DNA of 64,000 nt from Pseudomonadota bacterium (GTDB taxonomy: Bacteria; Pseudomonadota; Gammaproteobacteria; Xanthomonadales; Xanthomonadaceae): contig JAEWFT010000045.1 in the NCBI GenBank assembly GCA_023388715.1, positions 11,688-75,687 of the forward strand. Direction: 5' to 3'. Position 1 is the first letter of the stretch, and every line of letters begins with the position of its first letter. The translations under genes and the position numbers were made by a program. Positions 1 to 8,669 of the stretch are shown here, in pieces. The notes under the pieces were generated by a model. The model saw only the letters and a program-made list of their open reading frames with translations, did no database searches and was not told the DNA's origin.

Positions 1-11
1 CAGGACGAACG

Positions 12-740
12 ATGAAAACCCCGATGCGTTTCATGCTGATGGCCGCCGCGTGCATGACCGTGGCCGCCTGCAAGGGCGAGGACCCGCAGGTAGCCGCGCA
101 GGCCGCCGCCGCGCAAGCCGCGGCGCGCGAAGAGGCGGCGGGCAAGGTGGCCGCCCGGTTCGACGAGGCGGTCGCCAACCAGCAGTGGCAGCTGGCCAAG
201 GGCTATGGCGACATCCTGCTGGCCGAGCACCCCGACAGCGCCGCCGCCGCCCGCGTGCGGCCGCAGCACGAGGGCATCAAGGCCAAGGCGGACGCCGAGC
301 GCGAGACCAGGCGGCAGGCGGCGCTGTGGTCGTACGGCAACGAGCCGGTCAAGGGCGGCGCGCAGCTGTCCGCGGCGATCTATGCACGGCAGAACGTCGA
401 TGTCGACGGCAGCGGCGCCAAGCCGGTACGGCTGATCTTCCGCGACCATCCGGACTGGGGCCGCAGCGCCTACCTGGTGCTGGAGGCCGGCGACTTCGAC
501 TGCTACTCAGGCTGCCGGTTGAAGGTGACCGCCGACGGCAAGGTCCACACCCTGCCGGGTTCGCGCCCGAAGACGGACGAGGCCATCGCCATGTTCATCG
601 AGGACCACCGCGCGCTGTGGCGGCTGGCCAAGGCCTCCAAACAGCTGGCGATCGAATTCCCGACCAGGGCGGTCGGCAAGCGGACCGCCGAGTTCGACGT
701 GGGCGGGCTGGACCCGTCCCAGCTGCCGAAGTGGAACTGA
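12..740 (+). CDS. Putative lipoprotein of unknown function
   Basis: A 242-residue protein that I do not recognise. It starts with a signal peptide ending in a lipobox (TVAAC, Cys20), so it is probably lipidated and anchored to an envelope membrane. An Ala/Glu-rich, probably helical stretch (about residues 25-100) resembles the TPR-like helices of outer-membrane lipoproteins and contains the phrase DILLAEHPDSAAAARV. The C-terminal half is globular, with the pair CYSGC near residue 160 that could form a disulfide or bind metal. It is complete, starts 11 bases into the window, and converges with the kinase gene, with 4 bases between the stops. No operon partner is visible. Confidence 0.75.
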   Translation: MKTPMRFMLMAAACMTVAACKGEDPQVAAQAAAAQAAAREEAAGKVAARFDEAVANQQWQLAKGYGDILLAEHPDSAAAARVRPQHEGIKAKADAERETRRQAALWSYGNEPVKGGAQLSAAIYARQNVDVDGSGAKPVRLIFRDHPDWGRSAYLVLEAGDFDCYSGCRLKVTADGKVHTLPGSRPKTDEAIAMFIEDHRALWRLAKASKQLAIEFPTRAVGKRTAEFDVGGLDPSQLPKWN

Positions 741-744
741 AGCC

Positions 745-1680
745 TCAGCCCAGCGCGTAGCCGAACTGCTGGCGGAACTGTTCGCTGAACTCGTCGTAGT
801 CGAAGCGCTGGTTCTGCGTGCCCGGGTGCTCGACCTTCAGCGCGCCCATCAGGTTGCCGATGCGGCCAATCGTCATCCAGTCGTAGCCCTTCTCGATGCC
901 GAAGATCAGGCCGGCGCGGAACGCATCGCCGCAACCGGTGGGATCGGTGACCCGGCGCTCGTGCGCCGGCGGCACGTTGTGGGTGGCGCCGCCTTCGTGG
1001 ATGGTGGCGCCATGCGGGCCACGGGTGGCGATGTAGGCCTTGACCTTGGAAGCGATGGTCGCCTCGTCCCAGCCGGTGCGTTCCTGCAGCAGGTTGGACT
1101 CGTAGTCGTTGACGGTGACGTAGTCGGCCTGCTCGATGAAGGCGCGCAGCTCCTCGCCGTTGAACAGCGGCATCGCCTGTCCCGGATCGAAGATGAAGGG
1201 GATGCCGGCCTCGTGGAACTCGCGGGCGTTCTGCAGCATGCCTTCGTAGCCGTCCGGGCTGACGATGCCGATGGTCACGTCCGGCACGTCGCGCACGTGG
1301 TTCTCGTAGCTGCGCATCATCGCGCCCGGGTGGAAGGCGGTGATCTGGTTGTTGTCGTGGTCGGTGGTGATGAAGGCCTGCGGGGTGAACAGCTCCTCCA
1401 GCACCTTGACGTGGTCCAGCGTGATGTCCTGCTCGGCGAACCATTCCCGGTACGGGCCGAAGTCGCCGCCGACGGTCGCCATCGGGATCGGGTCGCCGCC
1501 CAGCAGCTTGAGGTTGTAGGCGATGTTGCCGGCGCAGCCGCCGAATTCGCGGCGCATCCGCGGGACCAGGAAGGACACGTTCAGGATGTGCACCTTGTCC
1601 GGCAGGATGTGGTTCTTGAACTGGTCGGGGAACACCATGATGGTGTCGTAGGCCAGGGAACCGCAGATCAGCGCAGCCAT
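745..1680 (-). CDS. PfkB-family carbohydrate (adenosine-type) kinase
   Basis: A cytoplasmic sugar or nucleoside kinase of the ribokinase/PfkB family, 311 residues. The N-terminal family signature GGCAGNIAYNLKLLGG is at about residues 47-62. The C-terminal signature DPTGCGDAFRAG is at 246-257, with Asp252 as the expected catalytic base in the anion-hole motif GCGD. The start is placed at the ATG beginning MAALICGSLAYD, because the beta strand before the glycine-rich region begins there; the upstream extension is rich in Pro/Arg and not family-like. It is divergent from mreB. Relatives are often annotated as adenosine kinase, but the substrate cannot be fixed from sequence. Confidence 0.9.
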   Translation of the reverse strand: MAALICGSLAYDTIMVFPDQFKNHILPDKVHILNVSFLVPRMRREFGGCAGNIAYNLKLLGGDPIPMATVGGDFGPYREWFAEQDITLDHVKVLEELFTPQAFITTDHDNNQITAFHPGAMMRSYENHVRDVPDVTIGIVSPDGYEGMLQNAREFHEAGIPFIFDPGQAMPLFNGEELRAFIEQADYVTVNDYESNLLQERTGWDEATIASKVKAYIATRGPHGATIHEGGATHNVPPAHERRVTDPTGCGDAFRAGLIFGIEKGYDWMTIGRIGNLMGALKVEHPGTQNQRFDYDEFSEQFRQQFGYALG

Positions 1681-1870
1681 TCGGGTCTCGGGGGCGGGCA
1701 AAGACCGCACAGGGTAGCGCCGGCGCGGCCGCCCGGCCAGCCCGTCGCGCCCGCTCGCCTTGCCCGCGGCGGGCCCATTGGCTAGGCTAGCCGGTCACCG
1801 GCGCCTCGCGCCCGGCGGTCTCCCATCCCGCGTTCCCCCGCGCGGCGTCCCCCCTTCCGGCCATTCCCGC

Positions 1871-2914
1871 ATGTTCAAGTTCCTCGGGCGCTATTTCTCC
1901 AGCGACCTCTCCATCGACCTCGGCACCGCCAACACCCTGATCTACGTGCGCGGCCAGGGCATCGTCCTCAACGAACCCTCGGTGGTCGCGGTGCGCCAGG
2001 ATCGCGGCGGCGGCGCGCGCGCGGTGGCGGCGGTCGGCAGCGAGGCCAAGCAGATGCTCGGGCGCACCCCGGGCCACATGACCACGGTGCGGCCGATGAA
2101 GGATGGCGTCATCGCCGACTTCACCTACACCGAGGAAATGCTCAAGCACTTCATCCGCAAGGTGCACAAGAGCCGCTTCCTGCGTCCCAGCCCGCGCGTG
2201 CTGGTGTGCGTGCCGGCCGGCAGCACCCAGGTCGAGCGCCGCGCGATCAAGGAGTCGGCGGAAGAGGCCGGCGCGCGCGAGGTGTACCTGATTGAGGAGC
2301 CGATGGCCGCGGCGATCGGCGCCGGCATGCCGGTGACCGAGGCGCGCGGCTCGATGGTGGTCGACATCGGCGGCGGCACGAGCGAGGTGGCGGTGATCGC
2401 GCTGAACGGCATCGTCTACTCGCAGTCGGTGCGGATCGGCGGCGACCGCTTCGACGAGGCGATCATCAACTACGTGCGCCGGCACCACGGCATGCTGATC
2501 GGCGATGCCACCGCCGAGCGGATCAAGATGGAGATCGGCAGCGCGTATCCGAACGACGAGGTGCGGCACACCGAGATCTCCGGCCGCCATCTCGCCGAAG
2601 GCGTGCCGAAGATGATCACCATCAACTCCACCGAAGTGCAGGAAGCCCTGCGCGAGCCGCTGCAGGGCATCCTTGCCGGCATCCGCCAGGCGCTGGAGCA
2701 GACCCCGCCGGAGCTGTCGGCGGACGTGGCCGAGCGCGGCATCGTGCTGACCGGTGGCGGCTCGCTGCTGCGCGACCTCGACCGCCTGATCTCCGAGGAA
2801 ACCGGGCTGCACGTGCAGGTTGCCGATGACCCGCTGACCTGCGTGGCCCGCGGTGGCGGGCGCGCGCTGGAACTGGTGGACATGCACGGCAACGAGTTCT
2901 TCGCCCCGGAATAA
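1871..2914 (+). CDS. mreB: Rod shape-determining protein MreB (actin homologue)
   Basis: The bacterial actin that forms membrane-attached filaments and guides the elongasome. It has 347 residues, the usual MreB length. The actin-fold phosphate loops are visible: SIDLGTANT near residue 14, VVDIGGGTSE in the middle and LTGGGSLLRDL near the C-terminus. The start is the ATG of MFKFLGRYFSSDLSIDLG; an upstream in-frame ATG would add a Pro/Arg-rich leader that the family lacks. It is the first gene of mreB-mreC-mreD-mrdA-rodA, with 125 bases to mreC. A possible sigma70-type promoter (TTGCCC at 1760-1765, TAGGCT at 1783-1788, 17-base spacer) precedes it; this is only a visual match. Confidence 0.98.
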   Translation: MFKFLGRYFSSDLSIDLGTANTLIYVRGQGIVLNEPSVVAVRQDRGGGARAVAAVGSEAKQMLGRTPGHMTTVRPMKDGVIADFTYTEEMLKHFIRKVHKSRFLRPSPRVLVCVPAGSTQVERRAIKESAEEAGAREVYLIEEPMAAAIGAGMPVTEARGSMVVDIGGGTSEVAVIALNGIVYSQSVRIGGDRFDEAIINYVRRHHGMLIGDATAERIKMEIGSAYPNDEVRHTEISGRHLAEGVPKMITINSTEVQEALREPLQGILAGIRQALEQTPPELSADVAERGIVLTGGGSLLRDLDRLISEETGLHVQVADDPLTCVARGGGRALELVDMHGNEFFAPE

Positions 2915-3039
2915 GCACGCCGCGCCGGCACCGCCGCGGCGCGGGCGTCGCAGGCGGGCGGCGGTTGCGCAGGCCTGCGCATCGGCGACACTTGCGGCTC
3001 GCCCGCCGTCCCTCCATCCCGCTGCGCTGACCGACTGAC

Positions 3040-3945
3040 GTGCCTTCCCTCGCCGGATCCCCCGCAGCCCGCCCCGGCGATGTCGCCGGCGTGTTGCGGT
3101 TGCTGGCCTACATCGTCATGGCGATCACCCTGATGGTGCTGGACCATCGTGGCGGCTGGCTGGCGGCCGTGCGCCACCAGGCCGAAGCCGCGGTGCAGCC
3201 AGTCTGGTGGCTGGCGAGCCTGCCCTCGCGTGCCGGCCGGACCCTGCGCGAGGATGCGGTGACCCGCAACCAGCTGGCCGAGGACAATCGCCTCCTGCGC
3301 AACCAGATGCTGGTGGTGGGCGCGCGCAACGCGCGCCTGCAAGCCGCCGCCGCCGAGAACGCCCGCCTGCGCGGGATGCTGGCCAGCGCCGAGCGCGGCC
3401 GGCTCGACGTGCAGCTGGCGCGCATCCTCGACGTCGAGATGGATCCCTCGCGCCAGCGCCTGGTGCTGGATGCCGGCCGCAACGCCGGCGTGCGCGCGGG
3501 CCAGCCGGTGATCGATGCCGGCGGCCTGATGGGGCAGGTGATCGCCACCACCCCGCTGACCGCGACCGTGCTGCTGCTGACCGATCCGGACCACGCGGTG
3601 CCGGTGATGGTGGCGCGCACCGGCGTGCGCCTGGTCGTGCACGGCACCGGCCGGGCGGACATGTTGCAGCTTTCGGACGTGCCGCTTTCGGCCGACGTGC
3701 GTGCCGGCGACCAGCTGCTGACCTCCGGCCTTGGCGGCCTGTTCCCCGCCGGTTTCGTGGTCGGCACCGTCGGCGAACTCAAGGTCGACGACAGCCGCGC
3801 GTTCCTCGAGGGGCCGGTGGTGCCCGCCGCGCAGATGGATCGCGGGCTGGACGTGCTGCTGCTTCGCGGCCAGGCGCCGGTTCCCGCGGCCACGCCCGCC
3901 ATGGGCGCCAGCCCGGCGGCCGATCCCGGCGGGGCCACGCCATGA
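3040..3945 (+). CDS. mreC: Rod shape-determining protein MreC
   Basis: A bitopic inner-membrane protein of the elongasome that links MreB to PBP2/RodA. It has 301 residues: one N-terminal transmembrane helix (about 20-38), then a coiled coil rich in Asn/Leu/Arg (about 70-120), then the beta-barrel periplasmic domain (LLLTDPDHAVPVMV and DQLLTSGLGGLFPAGF are typical). The start is a GTG. An Ala/Pro-rich tail ends the protein. The TGA stop overlaps the mreD ATG by 4 bases, which suggests translational coupling. Confidence 0.96.
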   Translation: MPSLAGSPAARPGDVAGVLRLLAYIVMAITLMVLDHRGGWLAAVRHQAEAAVQPVWWLASLPSRAGRTLREDAVTRNQLAEDNRLLRNQMLVVGARNARLQAAAAENARLRGMLASAERGRLDVQLARILDVEMDPSRQRLVLDAGRNAGVRAGQPVIDAGGLMGQVIATTPLTATVLLLTDPDHAVPVMVARTGVRLVVHGTGRADMLQLSDVPLSADVRAGDQLLTSGLGGLFPAGFVVGTVGELKVDDSRAFLEGPVVPAAQMDRGLDVLLLRGQAPVPAATPAMGASPAADPGGATP

Positions 3946-4421
3946 GCCGCCCACGCAACGGCTGGGTATTGCCGGTCAGCCTGTTGCTGGCATTGCTGCT
4001 GGGGCTGGTGCCGCTGCCTGAGACGCTGCAGCCGCTGCGCCCCTTCTGGCTGGCGCTGGTGCTGGCGTACTGGTTGCTGGAAACCCCCGAGCGGGTGGGG
4101 CCGGGCTTTGCCTTCCTGCTCGGCCTGGTGGCGGACGTGGCGTTCGGCAGCCTGATCGGCGAGCAGGCCCTGCGGCTGGTGGTGCTGGCCTTCATCCTCG
4201 ATCGCTTCCGCGCGCGGCTGCGCTTCTTCCCGCTGTCGCAGCAGGCGGTGACGGTCGGCGTGCTGCTGCTCAACGACCGCGTGATCAACGCGGTGGTCCA
4301 CGTCGTGGTGGGGGTGCCGCAGTTGCCCTGGGGCTACTGGCTGGCGCCGCTGGTCGGGATGGTGCTGTGGGCGCCGCTGCACGTGCTGCTGGATGCCCTG
4401 CGCCTGCGCCGGCGCGCCTGA
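3942..4421 (+). CDS. mreD: Rod shape-determining protein MreD
   Basis: A small polytopic inner-membrane protein of the elongasome, 159 residues, with about five hydrophobic helices and little soluble sequence, as expected for MreD. The start is the ATG overlapping the mreC stop (ATGA). Its stop is 3 bases before the GTG of mrdA. The call rests on the transmembrane pattern (WVLPVSLLLALLLGLVPLP at the N-terminus) and its fixed place between mreC and mrdA. Confidence 0.93.
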   Translation: MSRPRNGWVLPVSLLLALLLGLVPLPETLQPLRPFWLALVLAYWLLETPERVGPGFAFLLGLVADVAFGSLIGEQALRLVVLAFILDRFRARLRFFPLSQQAVTVGVLLLNDRVINAVVHVVVGVPQLPWGYWLAPLVGMVLWAPLHVLLDALRLRRRA

Positions 4422-4424
4422 GCC

Positions 4425-6374
4425 GTGAACCGCCGCGCCCGCCCGCTGAAGGACCATGCCGCCGAGGCCGCGCTGTTCCGGCGCCGCGCACTCGTCGGTT
4501 TCGCGGCAGCGCTGGCCGGCCTCGCCGCGCTGGCAGGGTGGTACTTCCAGCTCCAGGTGGTGCGCCATGACGAGTTCGCCACGCTCTCCGAAGCCAACCG
4601 GGTGCGGCTGGTGCCGGTGGCGCCGGCGCGCGGGCTGATCTACGACCGCAAGGGGCGGATCCTGGCCGAGAACGTCTCCGCGTGGCGGCTCGATGCGGTG
4701 CCGGAGCGCGCCGGCGACGGCCAGGCGTTGCTGGCGAAGCTGGCCGGCGTGGTCGACCTCGACCTCGAGCAGCAGCAGAAGGCGCTGCGCGACTATCGCG
4801 CCAGTCGCCCGTTCAAGCCGGTCACCCTCAAGCTGCGGCTGACCGACGAGGAGGCCGCGCGTTTCGCGGTCAACCGCTGGCGCTTCCCCGGCGTCGACCT
4901 GCAGCCCTACCTCGGGCGCGTCTATCCGCACGGCGCGCTGTTCGCGCACGTGGTCGGCTACGTCAGCCGCATCGACGAGGCCGACCAGGCCGCGATGGGC
5001 GCGGCCGCCGGGGCCTACAGCCATGCCGGCAAGACCGGGCTGGAGCGCTACTACGAGGCGCAGCTGCGCGGCCAGCCGGGCTACCGGCGGCTGGAAACCA
5101 ATGTCGCCGGGCGGACCGTGCGCGCGCTGGAGACGGTGCCGGCCACCTCCGGCACCGACCTGCGGCTGTCGATCGACCTCGACCTGCAGCAGGCGATGGT
5201 GGATGCCTTCGGCGAGCTGGAGGGCTCGGCGGTAGCGGTGGATCCGCGCACCGGGGAGATCCTGGCGATGGTCAGCCTGCCGTCGTTCGATCCCAACCTG
5301 TTCGTCAACGGGATCAGCCACGCCGATTTCCGCGCCCTCAACGACAACCCCTCGCGGCCGCAGTTCAACCGCGTGGTGCTGGGCGGGGTGGCGCCGGGCT
5401 CGACGATCAAGCCGCTGCTGGCGCTGGCCGGGCTCGACAGCGGGGTGCGCCGCGCCGCGGACCGGACCCTGTCCACCGGCATGTTCCACCTGCCGGGCCA
5501 GCGCCGCGGCTATGGCGACTCCCATCGCGGCGGCCACGGCTGGACCGACCTGCGCAAGTCGATCTACGAATCGGTCAACACCTACTACTACCGGCTGGCA
5601 CTGGACATGGGCATCGCCCAGGTCGATCACTACATGGAGCGGTACGGCTTCGGCAGGCCGACCGGGGTCGACCTGGCCGGCGAGATCGGCGGCATCCTGC
5701 CGTCGCCGGCCTGGAAAGCGGCCAACGCGGCCAACCAGGGCAAGTGGTATCCGGGCGACACCGTGATCACCGGCATCGGCCAGGGCTTCTGGAAAGCCAC
5801 CCCGCTGCAGCTGGCGCAGGCCACCGCCGGCCTGGCCAGCGGCTGGATCCGCCGCCCGCACCTGGTCAAGGACACCCGCGCCGGCTTCCAGGCGCCATGG
5901 ACGCCGGTGCCGTTGCAGGACCAGCGCCGGATGAGCGACAGCGAGGCCCACCTCGCCGCAGTGCGCGAGGGCATGGTGCTCACCGTGCACGGCCCCGGTA
6001 CCGCCACCAACATCCGCCATGGGTTGACCTACCAGATCGCCGGCAAGACGGGTACCGCGCAGGTAGTGAGCCGCCGGGGTAGCGCGGCGGTCAACCCGCG
6101 CTCGCTGCCCATGCACCTGCGCCACCGCGCGCTGTTCATCGCCTTCGCCCCCGCGGAAGCACCGACGATCGCGATCGCGGTGGCGGTCGAGGGCGGCGGC
6201 TACGGCAGCTCCACTGCCGCGCCGATCGCGCGCAAGGTGTTCGATGCGTGGCTGCTGGGCAAGCCGGCCGCGCCGGTGCAGCCAAGGGCGGCAGACCAGC
6301 CTGCGGCGCCTGCGCTGTTCGCCAACGTGACCGGCTCGCCGGACGCCACGCCCGCCGCGGGAGCCACGCGATGA
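4425..6374 (+). CDS. mrdA: Penicillin-binding protein 2 (elongation transpeptidase)
   Basis: The monofunctional class B transpeptidase that crosslinks peptidoglycan during cell elongation with RodA. It has 649 residues: a membrane anchor at about 22-42, the dimerisation/pedestal region (PARGLIYDRKGRIL near 67-80), and the transpeptidase domain. All three active-site motifs are present: STIK at 326-329 (nucleophile Ser326), SVN at 383-385 and KTGT at 541-544. The start is a GTG 3 bases after the mreD stop. The last four bases overlap rodA. An Ala/Pro-rich C-terminal tail of about 30 residues is typical of this family group. Confidence 0.97.
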   Translation: MNRRARPLKDHAAEAALFRRRALVGFAAALAGLAALAGWYFQLQVVRHDEFATLSEANRVRLVPVAPARGLIYDRKGRILAENVSAWRLDAVPERAGDGQALLAKLAGVVDLDLEQQQKALRDYRASRPFKPVTLKLRLTDEEAARFAVNRWRFPGVDLQPYLGRVYPHGALFAHVVGYVSRIDEADQAAMGAAAGAYSHAGKTGLERYYEAQLRGQPGYRRLETNVAGRTVRALETVPATSGTDLRLSIDLDLQQAMVDAFGELEGSAVAVDPRTGEILAMVSLPSFDPNLFVNGISHADFRALNDNPSRPQFNRVVLGGVAPGSTIKPLLALAGLDSGVRRAADRTLSTGMFHLPGQRRGYGDSHRGGHGWTDLRKSIYESVNTYYYRLALDMGIAQVDHYMERYGFGRPTGVDLAGEIGGILPSPAWKAANAANQGKWYPGDTVITGIGQGFWKATPLQLAQATAGLASGWIRRPHLVKDTRAGFQAPWTPVPLQDQRRMSDSEAHLAAVREGMVLTVHGPGTATNIRHGLTYQIAGKTGTAQVVSRRGSAAVNPRSLPMHLRHRALFIAFAPAEAPTIAIAVAVEGGGYGSSTAAPIARKVFDAWLLGKPAAPVQPRAADQPAAPALFANVTGSPDATPAAGATR

Positions 6375-7480
6375 ACGCCCTGCTGTACCTGCTTGGCGAC
6401 CTGCTGCGGCGCTTCCTGCGAACGCTCGACCTGCCGCTGCTGGGGGCGTTGCTGGCGATCATGGGCATCGGCCTTGCCACCCTCTACAGCGCGAGCAACG
6501 AATCCAGCCGCGTGCTGGCCACCCAGGGCGTGTACTTCGGCGTGGGGCTGTCGGCGCTGTGGATCGCCTCCCGCGTCCCCGCGCACCTGCTCAAGCAGTT
6601 CACACCAACCCTGTTCGCGCTGACCATGGTGCCGCTGGTGGTGGTGCTGTTCGTGGGCCGCGGCAAGTACGGCAACCACTGGATCGACCTCGGCTTCTTC
6701 AACCTGCAGCCATCGGAGCTGGCCAAATTGAGCCTGCCGATGATGCTGGCCTGGCACCTCGACCGGCAGCGCCTGCCGCCACAGCTGTCCACGCTCGCGA
6801 TCGCCGCCCTGTTGATCGCGATCCCGGTCGGGCTGGTGCTGCTGCAGCGCGACTTCGGCACCGCGGTGCTGGTGCTGGCCGCGGGCATGTTCGCGCTGTT
6901 CCTGGCCGGGCTGTCGTGGTGGTGGCTGGTGGCAGCCGGGGGCGCGGCGGCGGCGGCGGCCCCGATCGCGTGGTTCTGGCTGCTGCGGCCCTACCAGAAG
7001 GACCGCATACTGACCTTCCTGGATCCCGAGTCCGATCCGATGGGCGCCGGCTGGAACATCATCCAGAGCAAGATCGCCATTGGCGGCGGCGGGTTGGCCG
7101 GCAAGGGCTGGGGACAGGGCAGCCAGTCGCACCTGAACTACGTGCCCGAGCACACCACCGACTTCATCTTCGCCGTGCTCAGCGAGGAATTCGGTTGGAT
7201 CGGGGTGGCGCTGGTGCTGGCGCTGTACCTGTTCGTGATCGGTCGCTGCCTGTGGCTGGCGGCGGATTCGCGCGACGGTTACGCGCGCCTGCTCACCGGC
7301 GCGCTCGGGCTGTCCCTGTTCGTCTACGTGCTGGTCAACGGCGGCATGGTCTCGGGCTTGCTGCCGGTGGTCGGAGTGCCGATGCCGCTGCTGAGCTACG
7401 GCGGCACCGCGCCGGTCACGCTGCTGGCCGGATTCGGGGTGGTGATGGCCCTCAAGGCCAGACGCCCCGTGCACCGTTGA
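6371..7480 (+). CDS. rodA: Rod shape-determining protein RodA (SEDS glycosyltransferase)
   Basis: A SEDS-family peptidoglycan polymerase partnered with PBP2. It has 369 residues and about ten transmembrane helices. Characteristic SEDS segments are visible: GNHWIDLGFFNLQPSELAK in the first half, LQRDFGTAVLVLAAGM, the catalytic-loop region with NYVPEHTTDFIFAVLSEEFG, and VVGVPMPLLSYGGTAP near the end. The start ATG overlaps the mrdA stop by 4 bases, so the two partners are probably translationally coupled. Mature reading does not need the longer upstream frame, which runs through mrdA. Confidence 0.97.
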   Translation: MNALLYLLGDLLRRFLRTLDLPLLGALLAIMGIGLATLYSASNESSRVLATQGVYFGVGLSALWIASRVPAHLLKQFTPTLFALTMVPLVVVLFVGRGKYGNHWIDLGFFNLQPSELAKLSLPMMLAWHLDRQRLPPQLSTLAIAALLIAIPVGLVLLQRDFGTAVLVLAAGMFALFLAGLSWWWLVAAGGAAAAAAPIAWFWLLRPYQKDRILTFLDPESDPMGAGWNIIQSKIAIGGGGLAGKGWGQGSQSHLNYVPEHTTDFIFAVLSEEFGWIGVALVLALYLFVIGRCLWLAADSRDGYARLLTGALGLSLFVYVLVNGGMVSGLLPVVGVPMPLLSYGGTAPVTLLAGFGVVMALKARRPVHR

Positions 7481-7535
7481 AACCTGAATGGGAGCATTCC
7501 GGCGACGTGACCGTCGCGTGATAACCTCCGCCGCA

Positions 7536-8669
7536 ATGACCCGACGCGTCCTGCTCCCCAGCCTCGCCGCGCTCGCGCTTGCCGCCTGCGCGGTCCCGCC
7601 GCCGCCGCAGATGCCGTCTCCGTCCGCGCCCAGTGCGCCGCCGGCGACACCGGCGCCGGCGCCGGCACCCGCGGTGAACCCGTTGCCGCCGTATTCGCCG
7701 GCGATGGAAGCCGCCTGGCGCGCCGAGTTCGCCCGCGAGACCGCGCAGCGCTACGGCGTCCCGGTGGCGCAGGTGGAGGCCGTGCTGGCGCGCGCCAGCG
7801 TGCGTGATTCGATCGTCGCAGCGATGTCGCGCCCGGCGGAAGCCAAGCCATGGCGCGACTACCGCCCGATCTTCATCCAGCCCAGCCGGATCGAGGGCGG
7901 CCGCGCCTTCCTCGCGACCCACCGCGCCGCCCTGCAGCGCGCGGAGGACCGCTACGGCGTGCCCAAGGAAATCATCGTCGCCATCATCGGCGTGGAAACC
8001 AGCTACGGCGGCAACAAGGGCAGCCATGGCGTGGTGGACGCGCTGTACACGCTGGCGATCGCCTATCCGCGCAGCGGCAAGCCCGAGCAGGTCGCGCGCG
8101 AGATCAGCCGCCAGGCCTTCTTCCGCGACGAGCTCGCGCAGCTGTTCCGGCTGGCGCAGGAGGAATCGCTCGAGATCGGCGCGCTCAAGGGCAGTTACGC
8201 CGGCGCCATGGGCTGGGGCCAGTTCATGCCTTCCAGCTATCGCGACTTCGCGATGGATGGCGACGGGGATGGCCGCCGCGACCTGTTCAACAACCTCGAC
8301 GACGTGTTCGCCTCGGTCGCCAACTACTTCGCGAAGAAGGGCAACTGGCAGCGTGGCGGCCCGGTGATGCAGCGCGCCCTGCGTGATGCGGGCGCCGCCG
8401 ACTTCGTCAATCCGGGCAATTCGGTGACGCTGGACCAGACCCTGGCGACGCTGGCCGCCGCCGGCTATCGTCCCGCCGTCGCGCCGCCCCCCGGCGCCGC
8501 CAGCCAGCCGGTCACCCTGGTCACGCTCGAGGGCTTGGCCGGTCCCGAGTACTGGATCGTCTACAACAATTTCAAGGCCATCACGACGTACAACATCTCG
8601 CGGCTGTACGCGACCGCTGTCTACCAGCTGTCGCGCGCGATCGCCGGACAGGAGCCCGTCGCCCCATGA
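7536..8669 (+). CDS. mltB: Lytic murein transglycosylase B
   Basis: A periplasmic glycosidase that cleaves the MurNAc-GlcNAc bond to give 1,6-anhydro ends. It has 377 residues and a lipobox LAAC (Cys18), so it is predicted to be an outer-membrane lipoprotein, followed by a Pro-rich linker. The SLT family motif is IIGVETSYGG with the catalytic acid Glu154; MGWGQFMPSSY and DGDGDGRRDLFNNLDDVFAS, typical of the MltB branch, follow. The start is at MTRRVLLPSL, which gives a proper signal peptide; the longer upstream reading adds an Arg-rich leader. The last four bases overlap rlpA. Confidence 0.95.
   Translation: MTRRVLLPSLAALALAACAVPPPPQMPSPSAPSAPPATPAPAPAPAVNPLPPYSPAMEAAWRAEFARETAQRYGVPVAQVEAVLARASVRDSIVAAMSRPAEAKPWRDYRPIFIQPSRIEGGRAFLATHRAALQRAEDRYGVPKEIIVAIIGVETSYGGNKGSHGVVDALYTLAIAYPRSGKPEQVAREISRQAFFRDELAQLFRLAQEESLEIGALKGSYAGAMGWGQFMPSSYRDFAMDGDGDGRRDLFNNLDDVFASVANYFAKKGNWQRGGPVMQRALRDAGAADFVNPGNSVTLDQTLATLAAAGYRPAVAPPPGAASQPVTLVTLEGLAGPEYWIVYNNFKAITTYNISRLYATAVYQLSRAIAGQEPVAP

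Noticed and set aside
3108..6125. 1005-residue minus-strand frame opposite mreC-mrdA
   Set aside because: It lies opposite well-supported genes and has His/Gln/Arg-rich, low-complexity composition typical of GC-rich shadows.
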